Shown here: positions 7,762 to 15,165 of the stretch, piece by piece
Layout: each line of letters begins with the position of its first letter
How positions within the stretch are numbered: position 1 is the stretch's first letter
Assembly (NCBI RefSeq): GCF_000701265.1
Contig: NZ_JNIA01000022.1
Coordinates: forward strand, 286,165-350,164
Length of the DNA stretch: 64,000 bases
Source: Legionella wadsworthii DSM 21896 = ATCC 33877
GTDB lineage: Bacteria > Pseudomonadota > Gammaproteobacteria > Legionellales > Legionellaceae
Direction of reading: 5' to 3'
The notes under the pieces: model-generated
Told to the model about the DNA's origin: nothing
Seen by the model: the letters and a program-made list of their open reading frames with translations, nothing else
Database searches by the model: none
Position numbers and translations under genes: made by a program

Positions 7762-9126
7762 TTACATAGAACTCATGCTAATTGATTTTTCTGAAGTATC
7801 AGGAATGACACTTTTCAATGTATTAGCAAATTTACTATTGGGTTTAGAATCCACATACCCTTTAGCAAGGTTAATCAAGTCTGGGTTGTCTGGATCATTT
7901 TTTATTGCTTTTTCAAGTTGTTGAATTTTCTTACCTCTCATATCATCAGTAAACCCTTTATATCGATCTTTGACAGCATCTTTTGTATTTTGATCGACAT
8001 TCTCAAAGCCGCCTTTACGATTTGCTTCTTGACACAAAAGAACTCCATGAATATTCGCACGTGTATTTGCGATTGTACAATTGTCATATTTTTGCGATTT
8101 TTGAGAGATTGTAGCCACGGGATCCTTACCTTTAGTGACCTGATGAATTTGATCCATCACTTCTGCATGGGAAAGATCTTTATCATGACCATTCAACATT
8201 TTATTGAGGAATTGAGGGGTAATATCCTTCTTGTCTACTTCATAGATTTGCGTCCCATGATCTGATTTTTTTGCCCCTTCACCACGGTTAGTAAAAACCA
8301 GATATGCCTTGTCTGATTTTCCTTCCACCGGAACAAAGGACAAACCCATAACATGGCCTTCACAACTGGTAGGAACAGTGGTTATTTTACCTTCTTTGAT
8401 TCGATCGCTTAGCGCTTTGCCTGCCTCTGGACTTCCTTCAGGAGTACTGAATTGGAAATTTGCCTCTTTTTTCGCGAAAGCAAAAGCATCAGAGATTTCT
8501 TTAAAATCCCTTTTCTCGGGTTCTTTATTTGTTTCTTTACCGTAACTCGTGACTGCATCCGTCATCATATTATAAGTTGGCCCGATGTGGCCCCGTTGCG
8601 ATTCAGTTCCATCGACAGCGGTCACTTCAATTCCTAATACGAGACCAAACTCTTTAACAACATGTAACTTGTCTGATTCTGAGGGCGTATATTTATCAGC
8701 GGAAGGAGGCGTGATTGTCTGCTGTTGGAGCGCTTGTCGTCCACGTTCGCTATGGATGGCCAGATCATATTCTGCCATAGCCTTAGAATCATACTGGGCT
8801 CCATAGTTAAGTAATGCATTTGCCAGAGAAAACTCTTGGCCTTGTAAAGCTTGTACTAAAGCAGTCTGTCCTTTTGAATTTTTTGCAGTATTTAAAGCAG
8901 TGGCCAAATCCTGATATCCACAATCTTTAGCCAATTCATTCAGTTGAGATTCTGTCGCGAATTGATTATTTAAAAGGGATGATGATTGCATTTTTTGAAA
9001 AAACGCAAACAGTTCTTGAATAAATCGCTCCTCATCCATTTTTGCTTTTTGTAATCCCTTGAGCTTGTCTTCAGCTGCTTCTGATTGGCTCTTTATAGTA
9101 CTTTGTGGGGCTGATAATTCTGGCAT
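7762..9126 (-). CDS. Hypothetical protein with one ankyrin-like repeat, candidate Dot/Icm effector
   Basis: A 454-aa soluble protein with no signal peptide and no membrane segment. Residues about 84-112 (KGQTALVQAL, then LANALLNYGA) read as one ankyrin-type repeat. The N-terminal 60 residues are helical and charged. The C-terminal domain has conserved-looking patches: GHVMGLSF around His258, VFTNRGEG (277-284) and YDNCTIAN around Cys350. An H and C pair with this spacing could belong to a cysteine hydrolase, but I cannot confirm it. The extreme C-terminus (DTSEKSISMSSM) is rich in small polar residues, as in many Dot/Icm signals. It sits directly behind dotA on the same strand, but a terminator and its own TATAAT promoter separate the two. 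I do not recognise the family; the effector role is inferred from context and architecture. Confidence 0.6.
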   Translation of the reverse strand: MPELSAPQSTIKSQSEAAEDKLKGLQKAKMDEERFIQELFAFFQKMQSSSLLNNQFATESQLNELAKDCGYQDLATALNTAKNSKGQTALVQALQGQEFSLANALLNYGAQYDSKAMAEYDLAIHSERGRQALQQQTITPPSADKYTPSESDKLHVVKEFGLVLGIEVTAVDGTESQRGHIGPTYNMMTDAVTSYGKETNKEPEKRDFKEISDAFAFAKKEANFQFSTPEGSPEAGKALSDRIKEGKITTVPTSCEGHVMGLSFVPVEGKSDKAYLVFTNRGEGAKKSDHGTQIYEVDKKDITPQFLNKMLNGHDKDLSHAEVMDQIHQVTKGKDPVATISQKSQKYDNCTIANTRANIHGVLLCQEANRKGGFENVDQNTKDAVKDRYKGFTDDMRGKKIQQLEKAIKNDPDNPDLINLAKGYVDSKPNSKFANTLKSVIPDTSEKSISMSSM

Positions 9127-9162
9127 AATTTTACTAATCTAAGTATGTTCATGTTATGTACA

Positions 9163-9178
9163 ATTATATCATATTAAT
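9163..9178 (-). promoter_or_regulatory. Promoter of the candidate effector: TATAAT with an adjacent TTAATAT motif
   Basis: On the minus strand a perfect -10 TATAAT (9168-9163) stands 37 bp before the ATG. Directly upstream is ATTAATATG (9178-9170), which resembles the PmrA box reported for L. pneumophila effector genes (cTTAATatT). No good -35 is present (AAGGGA at the expected distance), as expected of an activator-dependent promoter. A single box match in AT-rich DNA could be chance. Confidence 0.4.
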
Positions 9179-9192
9179 TGGTACGTCCCTTA

Positions 9193-9235
9193 AAAATTCG
9201 AGCACCAGGAATCGTTGAATTGATACTGATGCTCT
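9193..9235 (-). terminator. Intrinsic terminator of icmV-dotA
   Basis: On the minus strand GAGCATCAG (9235-9227) pairs with CTGGTGCTC (9209-9201) over 9 bp with one G-U pair. The run GAATTTTTAA follows at 9200-9191. It starts 7 bp after the dotA stop and ends before the effector promoter, so it should separate the two units. Confidence 0.6.
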
Positions 9236-9241
9236 TTGTAT

Positions 9242-12200
9242 TTATTTACCGCCTATGCCTCCAGGCATTTTACCCTTACCTCCAGGTTGCTTTTTACCAC
9301 CACCTTTATCACTGGGTGGAGGGGTTGCATTACCCGTAGCGCTCACATCGCCACCGCCACCTAATTTGCCAAGAGCACCTTTAGCCATGCCAACTCCTTT
9401 CACTCCATAACCGCCAAGAGTCTTATCGATTTGGCCTTGTGCTCCCTGGGTTTCTTTTCCTGCCTCTTGGGTTTTCCCTTTGACTTCCTCACCCCATTGG
9501 GAGGTTTCTTGACCAATACTTTCAGGCGTTCCACCTATCCATCGTAAAACCTTATCCGGCAAATAGGAAATCAGAGTAAATGCTTTTTGAATGATGACCA
9601 GATATAAGGTGGTATAAGTTAATATTGAGAAGAAGAACGCATAAATACCCGCCCAATCGGTATAACTCACTCCGCCAATACCGGTTCCAGATTGAACTGG
9701 ATTCGAACCAAAAAGTTGGACAGCACTCGAATTTGCCTGGTTTGTCTGCATAAATCCTACTGCTTGGTCATATCCGGCATTAAGAATCCACACACCAACA
9801 TAAGACAAGGCAATGGCAGCAATATAACCAATGATCATCATGGCTGGTCTTAAGAAGACATTCACCAAAATCATAATGGCCGCTTCCCCTTTTCCGAATG
9901 CTTCATGTCCTTCCGGGTGAGTTACCCCCAAGGCAACAATAGGGGCCGCAACCATTGCTTCAATCACTGAGATTAACCAGCCTAAAGATCCAAACAAGAA
10001 GATAATATAAGGTAGCAGCGGGATATAATATGCCGTGGTAAAGCCGACACTAACCATCACACCGACCCAGGCAATGACCAATGGCATACCCAAAGACATC
10101 ATTGCAAAGATAAAGATTCCAAATACGGGAATGAGTGCACTGGAAATTGCCATATTTAACAACATCATCCACAAATTACCAGCAAAATTGATGTATTGGT
10201 TCCCCATATTGGCCAATGCAACTACTGGATTAACTCCTTTTGTCGCAAGGGTTGTGACACCGCTTTGGAAAATATTGGCCATTCCTTGTAAAGGCACCAT
10301 CAGGAATGCCAAGACCACGCTGTTGATGATTTCCCCGAATATATCCAAAAACAGATTATATATAGTCACCAGGATAATGTTATAAAAGATATTTCCAAGT
10401 ATTTGTCCTAAGCAAATAGAGAAGAAAGGCTTCACTGGACCACAAGAAAAAGTTTGGCGTTCTAGTCGATAAAGATCCGTATTGATAGCGAAGTTAATTG
10501 ATTTCGCAAAGTTGAGCGTCTGCACTCCAGGCTGACCAGGAGTTTGTATCATGAGTGCATTATTCAAAAATGCAAACACCGTGGATGATTCGGTACCTCC
10601 TTTCGCCTTCATGTCGGAAGAAAGAGCAGGTAATTTATCTTTTGATGGATCGGCCGTAATCAAGGATTGGACATTTAAAGCCAATTGTTTTCCTTCATTG
10701 GATTCACCTAACCACTCACATAAATTAGCCAAGCTTTGACCTGAGGGTAAATCCTGGGTGTCACCAGCGGTACAACTCACCGATTTACCATCACTTGACG
10801 TGGAGAATGGACTGACCATTATTTTGGGATTAAATTTACTTCCATCCAATCCTGAATTTCCGTCAACTTGTCCTGCATTAGCAGTAGCATCAGTACCCTG
10901 AATTTGTACCAGGTTAAAAAAGTAGGCCCCAGCCATGATCCATCCTTGAGATAAAGCCTTATTGATGAAAGCTGTAGATTGGTCATTATTCGCTGATTCT
11001 CTAATGAGCCGAGCTAAATTCATCGTAGGCATCATAATGCCATTATAACTATTAATGGCATTGATTAATTCTGTACCATTAAATAAGGAACCACCTACTG
11101 CAGATCCGGTAACAGGCCCCCAGCTTACGCATTTATCCGCCTCTTCTGTATCGGCGCTATAAGAGGTACATGCCGTTCCGTTCACTTTATAAGGAACGCC
11201 AAATTGTACATTTGCATTACTGGAAAAAGGGGTGGTTGTGGAATTGGTTGCAGTAGACAATTGAGGGTCGTTACTGACTATGGAGCGAGCCACACCAGAC
11301 AAATCCAGATACATCTGTTGTACTGCCAACGCACGAGACATCTGCGTAGCCGCTGCTTCAGAAGGAGTTAGAGTATTATTGCCCACTTTTACAGGATTTC
11401 CTGCCGTAAAATAATTGACTGACTCCTTATCAACAGTACTACCACCAGTAGCAGCTGTTTTATCAACACCCGTACTTGCAGTACCGGTTAATAAGTTGTT
11501 AAAAACTGGGTTAATATTTTCAATGTTATTCCATGTAAGTGAACCACAAACACCATTTAAAAAAGCATAAGGTGAGTTCGTATCAAGATTAGGCATGGGC
11601 ACAGTCCAAGAGCCATTCGTTGGTGCCGCATTTTGGACCGTAACGGCATTCACTGAACTGATAAAGTCAGGAACTGTAGTGGAGCAAAATTTCTTCATCT
11701 CACTGCCATCAGCTGCCGTATAACAACTTCCTGTTTTTTTAGATTGGGCATCAAGTAGTTGCTGTCTTCTATTTTCCAATTGAGTTTGTAGGCCCAACAT
11801 ACACACTTGGCCTGCAAGGATAGTTGATGCACCTTTGGCAATACCAGCAACCCCCCCTCCCGCTTTTGTCGGATCAGCTTGCGCAAGCAATGAAGCGGTC
11901 GGATTGATTTGTTGCGCCTGAATAATTACTCCACCACGATTAAGATAACTTAATGCCGCCTCCCATACTTTATCTGCTGCCCCGACCCCTTGCACAACAA
12001 CCCACATCACAAAAATTTGCATCAAGCAGTAACCAGAGGCTTTGGGGATCAATAAAGCCAAACCTACGGTGGAACGAATGGGTATCCATATAGAGGACCA
12101 TTTTTGACCGAGCATCTGGCCTTCATGGGCAGTATTCATTGTAGATACCAGGAGGGTATACATAATGATGATACCCCCTAACGCCAAAACTGCAGCATTA

Positions 12201-12391
12201 AATACGGCAAACATACTTCCCATGATTTGGCTGCCGGTACCACTTAAAACACCGTCAACGACACCAAATAAATTACCAAGGAATACAACAGAATAATCAC
12301 CAGCGGGAGGAGCAAAGCTTAAGGAGGAGCTGTCAGCGAAAATTAAACCAGGAAACAAAAGGAGAAACAGAGTTACAACCAACTTATTCAT
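9242..12391 (-). CDS. dotA: Dot/Icm type IVB secretion inner-membrane protein DotA
   Basis: A 1049-aa polytopic protein, almost the length of L. pneumophila DotA (1048 aa). The ATG at 12391 is chosen because it gives a clean signal sequence (NKLVVTLFLLLFPGLIFA) and has GGAGGAAAGAA immediately upstream; an in-frame start at 12424 would lie in icmV. A membrane segment near residues 60-85 is followed by more helices. A large Ser/Thr/Asn-rich periplasmic domain comes next (about 200-650). Further membrane spans (about 680-960) lead to a Gly/Pro/Lys-rich C-terminal tail. DotA is required for phagosome trafficking and can itself be released through the system. It is cotranscribed with icmV: icmV TGA and dotA ATG overlap as ATGA. 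Confidence 0.97.
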   Translation of the reverse strand: MNKLVVTLFLLLFPGLIFADSSSLSFAPPAGDYSVVFLGNLFGVVDGVLSGTGSQIMGSMFAVFNAAVLALGGIIIMYTLLVSTMNTAHEGQMLGQKWSSIWIPIRSTVGLALLIPKASGYCLMQIFVMWVVVQGVGAADKVWEAALSYLNRGGVIIQAQQINPTASLLAQADPTKAGGGVAGIAKGASTILAGQVCMLGLQTQLENRRQQLLDAQSKKTGSCYTAADGSEMKKFCSTTVPDFISSVNAVTVQNAAPTNGSWTVPMPNLDTNSPYAFLNGVCGSLTWNNIENINPVFNNLLTGTASTGVDKTAATGGSTVDKESVNYFTAGNPVKVGNNTLTPSEAAATQMSRALAVQQMYLDLSGVARSIVSNDPQLSTATNSTTTPFSSNANVQFGVPYKVNGTACTSYSADTEEADKCVSWGPVTGSAVGGSLFNGTELINAINSYNGIMMPTMNLARLIRESANNDQSTAFINKALSQGWIMAGAYFFNLVQIQGTDATANAGQVDGNSGLDGSKFNPKIMVSPFSTSSDGKSVSCTAGDTQDLPSGQSLANLCEWLGESNEGKQLALNVQSLITADPSKDKLPALSSDMKAKGGTESSTVFAFLNNALMIQTPGQPGVQTLNFAKSINFAINTDLYRLERQTFSCGPVKPFFSICLGQILGNIFYNIILVTIYNLFLDIFGEIINSVVLAFLMVPLQGMANIFQSGVTTLATKGVNPVVALANMGNQYINFAGNLWMMLLNMAISSALIPVFGIFIFAMMSLGMPLVIAWVGVMVSVGFTTAYYIPLLPYIIFLFGSLGWLISVIEAMVAAPIVALGVTHPEGHEAFGKGEAAIMILVNVFLRPAMMIIGYIAAIALSYVGVWILNAGYDQAVGFMQTNQANSSAVQLFGSNPVQSGTGIGGVSYTDWAGIYAFFFSILTYTTLYLVIIQKAFTLISYLPDKVLRWIGGTPESIGQETSQWGEEVKGKTQEAGKETQGAQGQIDKTLGGYGVKGVGMAKGALGKLGGGGDVSATGNATPPPSDKGGGKKQPGGKGKMPGGIGGK

Positions 12392-12849
12392 TTCTTTCCT
12401 CCCAACAACCCTTGCCGATACCATTCATTAAAGGTACATCCCAGTCTGCGATTTTTTATCTGGTAGTACCAAAAGTGATAACGGAAGGCTAAAACCAAGG
12501 CAATAAAAGTGACAACCAGGCTTACAAGAAAAGCCCTTATAGAACCATAAAACAGCTGATATACAGCATATGCAAAAATCAAAAGAGCAGCTAACACCAT
12601 AATAATACTCAATCGAAATAAAGCCTTTTGCTTGGCGATAATATTTTCATCACTCAGATGCAATAGCTCTGCTGCTTCGCTAAATGATTCGGTAGGTGTC
12701 TCACCCTCAACTTTTTCTTGGGGTAAAAATAAACGTTTAAAACCATTTACTAAGTATAAAGTAAATGCCCTCATTCGTTCCCAATCAAACCACCTACGAA
12801 CATTAATGATCCTCGTGATTAGATTAACTATTCGCGACCGCTTTTTCAT
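12388..12849 (-). CDS. icmV: Dot/Icm type IVB secretion protein IcmV
   Basis: A 153-aa inner-membrane protein (L. pneumophila IcmV is 151 aa). The first 75 residues are basic and cytoplasmic (MKKRSRIVNLITRI start). Two hydrophobic helices follow at about 78-97 and 102-122, with a short basic C-terminus. IcmV is a small accessory component of the Dot/Icm machine whose exact task is unresolved. It heads the icmV-dotA operon, overlaps dotA by 4 bp, and diverges from icmW across a 97-bp gap. Confidence 0.95.
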   Translation of the reverse strand: MKKRSRIVNLITRIINVRRWFDWERMRAFTLYLVNGFKRLFLPQEKVEGETPTESFSEAAELLHLSDENIIAKQKALFRLSIIMVLAALLIFAYAVYQLFYGSIRAFLVSLVVTFIALVLAFRYHFWYYQIKNRRLGCTFNEWYRQGLLGGKK

Positions 12850-12928
12850 ATATTTTTTACTTCTTTCTTTTATCTTTCATAATATACTATAGTAGTAAGT
12901 AATGATTTCGTCCATCCGCTTAAATACA

Positions 12929-12944
12929 GTAAAGAAAGAGTAAA
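12929..12944 (+). promoter_or_regulatory. GTAAA-N6-GTAAA tandem, CpxR-like box in the icmV-icmW gap
   Basis: The 97-bp divergent gap between icmV and icmW contains GTAAA (12929-12933), six bases, and GTAAA (12940-12944). This fits the tandem CpxR consensus, and CpxR is known to act on several L. pneumophila icm genes including icmV and icmW. The site ends 2 bp before the icmW ATG and overlaps its purine-rich ribosome site, so the match may simply be the RBS. A -10-like TATACT (12883-12888) for icmW and the complementary TATAGT for icmV lie in the middle of the gap. Confidence 0.35.
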
Positions 12945-12946
12945 AT

Positions 12947-13402
12947 ATGCCTGATCTAAGTCATGAAGCGTCCGCCCAATATTGGTTTGAATATATTGAT
13001 CCTATGATATACAGAGTCATCACATTTATGGAGAGTGTGGAAGACTGGACTTTGGATGGTAATCCAGAGTTTGAAAAGGCTATGGCGCAGTTAGGCAGAG
13101 AACTCGATGACATAGAAAAAATAGATATGAGTCTATTAGCTGAAGAAGAAAAATTTATCCGGATCGTAGGAAACATTAAATCGGGTCGAGGATTACGACT
13201 GCTGCAAGCGATTGATACCGTTCATCCCGGCAGTGCTTCTCGTGTTTTAATTCATGCGGAGGAAACCAGTACAGGGAGTCATGATCCTGCCGGAGTATTT
13301 CTAAAAAGGAATATTGTATTTGAACGTTTAAGATTGTTGTCGAGAGTTTTTTGTCAGTATCGTCTAAAACTTGTATTACGAGCACTTGAAGGGGAAGAAT
13401 AA
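12947..13402 (+). CDS. icmW: Dot/Icm secretion chaperone IcmW
   Basis: A 151-aa acidic cytosolic protein with the same length as L. pneumophila IcmW. There are no membrane segments; Glu and Asp are abundant through residues 1-75. IcmW pairs with IcmS, and the complex binds effectors and the coupling protein DotL, so it selects a subset of substrates for export. icmS is not in this window. The TAA stop (13400-13402) directly abuts the icmX ATG, indicating coupled translation. Confidence 0.96.
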   Translation: MPDLSHEASAQYWFEYIDPMIYRVITFMESVEDWTLDGNPEFEKAMAQLGRELDDIEKIDMSLLAEEEKFIRIVGNIKSGRGLRLLQAIDTVHPGSASRVLIHAEETSTGSHDPAGVFLKRNIVFERLRLLSRVFCQYRLKLVLRALEGEE

Positions 13403-14848
13403 ATGAAATTATTGTCCAAAAGAGTATTGGTAAATCTGCTATGTTTTACCGCTTTTCCTGCCGCAGCAGATAATTCACAATCTCTGTATAATAATAGTAG
13501 TTACCAAACGTCTACTAACACACAAAAAATGGTACAGTATCTACAAAATCTAGGCAGTTATTTAGGCTTTGATGTCACGACAATCCCCACCCAGAATAAT
13601 GCAGATTACTCAATCAGCTATAAACTCATCAACCTAACCACGAACCAACTGGCGCAGACCTATCAGTTTTATACTCTTTTAGGTTCCATTCCCGTGAATA
13701 CTTTTGCAGGTTCGACAAATGAAAGCAATACAGGCAACTCCGGAAACCCTTTTTCTCAGTTTCTTCCTAATGAAATAACCGGGGCTTCCGCTTTGAATGC
13801 TTTAGCGAATAATGTGTTTCAAAATTATAATAACGCGTCCACTGGAACTTCAGAGCAAGTGGGTGTGAGTAATTTAATAGATCAACAAACATACCAACAA
13901 GATCCAGTAAGCCAGGCAGTATTAAATATCCTGGGTACCCCAGACTACACTTATTGTATGGATGATAAATCCAAAGGTTTCGTTGAGGGGTGCAGCATAC
14001 TTTATGAAACATTAGTCCCTTATAAAGTAATAGGTACCATTCCTGCTACCGATGCTTTTTTCACCTCGACCTACATACAGCCATTCTTAAATCAGTTAAA
14101 CAGTAACGCATTAACTGCACCCTTAATGTACTCCACACAAAGTTTAGGAACAGGTAATCAAGGACAAGGAAACAGTAACTATCTTACTGGCGGTGCAAAC
14201 CAGCCTGGTGGCAATTCTTCAAACAATGGATTGACTGCACAAAATCAGGAACAACTTGCTGCTAATTTTATTCGTTACGTCACTGGAAGTGTTGTTCCAA
14301 TCCAATTACCGAAACGTAAGGATTATGATCAGTTGTATTTCCAGGCTGCTACATCAAAAGATAAAACACAACAAATGCAAGCAGAACAAGTTCTGGCTAA
14401 ATATCTCGCCGGTTTAAGAACCTATGCAGCCCAAAGTTCTGTAGGAATCAGCAACTTATACTACATTATGTCAAAAAGAATGCCTCAAACTCAGCAAGCG
14501 CAGCAAAACTCCGGTCCAATGAGCCAGGCTCTTACTGAATACAATATGGCAACATGGAGATTATATACTCCAGGGGCTAGTAGTACGACCGGAGCTGGAA
14601 CGTCCAATCCGTTGGGTGGCAATACTGGATCTGGGCCTCAAAATACCCAATGGATAAATAGCTTAAATAATGCGGCTCCTGCTACAGTAGAAAAAGAAAT
14701 CGCCATACTGCTGGCAGAAATTAATTATCAGCTTTATCTCGATCGCCAAATTCATGAACGCCTGCTCATGACAAACAGCATCTTGTTGTTACAAAGTGTT
14801 CGTACTGGCGCACCTTCTACTGATTTTACAATACAGACCCCCCAATAA
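13403..14848 (+). CDS. icmX: Dot/Icm secretion protein IcmX
   Basis: A 481-aa exported protein (L. pneumophila IcmX is about 466 aa). The signal peptide covers residues about 1-22 (LLCFTAFPAAA). The mature protein is rich in Asn, Gln, Ser and Thr with low-complexity stretches (residues about 105-150, 245-275 and 390-415). No enzyme motif is visible. IcmX is periplasmic or secreted and is needed for pore formation and intracellular growth. It follows icmW without a spacer, and GGGGAAG at the end of icmW provides its ribosome site. A strong hairpin follows 12 bp after the stop. Confidence 0.95.
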   Translation: MKLLSKRVLVNLLCFTAFPAAADNSQSLYNNSSYQTSTNTQKMVQYLQNLGSYLGFDVTTIPTQNNADYSISYKLINLTTNQLAQTYQFYTLLGSIPVNTFAGSTNESNTGNSGNPFSQFLPNEITGASALNALANNVFQNYNNASTGTSEQVGVSNLIDQQTYQQDPVSQAVLNILGTPDYTYCMDDKSKGFVEGCSILYETLVPYKVIGTIPATDAFFTSTYIQPFLNQLNSNALTAPLMYSTQSLGTGNQGQGNSNYLTGGANQPGGNSSNNGLTAQNQEQLAANFIRYVTGSVVPIQLPKRKDYDQLYFQAATSKDKTQQMQAEQVLAKYLAGLRTYAAQSSVGISNLYYIMSKRMPQTQQAQQNSGPMSQALTEYNMATWRLYTPGASSTTGAGTSNPLGGNTGSGPQNTQWINSLNNAAPATVEKEIAILLAEINYQLYLDRQIHERLLMTNSILLLQSVRTGAPSTDFTIQTPQ

Positions 14849-15165
14849 TCTTACCTGGCTGGGGTGAAGAATCTTCACCCCGATCGTTTCCCTGAAAAAT
14901 AGACCTTTTTATATCCTTTTTCCCGGAACCAAACTCCAGGAATGTAGGGCAATACCTTATAAAAAAGATGCAAAAAATGATGCATATGGTATGATTTATT
15001 ACACATATAACCTTCTGTTTTTAAATAAACTTCATTCTTCATCTATGGTTAATATTTAAACATAAAAAATTAAAGAGGAAGGAAGTCCAAATATTGAACC
15101 ATCATGTTCTTCTCCCACCAAAGAAGAGATAGAGGCCCTTAGAATAGTTTAAATTACGAGTTGAT
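14849..15165 (+). other. 317-bp non-coding gap icmX to P-type ATPase, with hairpin and possible promoter
   Basis: Just after icmX lies a perfect 9-bp hairpin, GGGGTGAAG (14861-14869) with CTTCACCCC (14873-14881) and a 3-nt loop. No T-run follows directly, so it may be a weak terminator or an mRNA 3'-end stabiliser. Further on, TGGTATGAT (14987-14995) is an extended -10 element with no good -35. It could drive the ATPase from about 15002, leaving a leader of about 160 nt. A short stop-bounded frame at 15065-15151 has no start codon and is not called. Confidence 0.4.

Noticed and set aside
10035..11886. Frames of 60-116 codons antisense or out of phase inside dotA
   Set aside because: They are shadows of the conserved DotA frame, with no ribosome sites and no plausible product.
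15065..15151. Short stop-to-stop frame before the ATPase (contains PTKEEIEALRIV)
   Set aside because: No start codon or ribosome site, only about 28 codons; the coding look is not enough.
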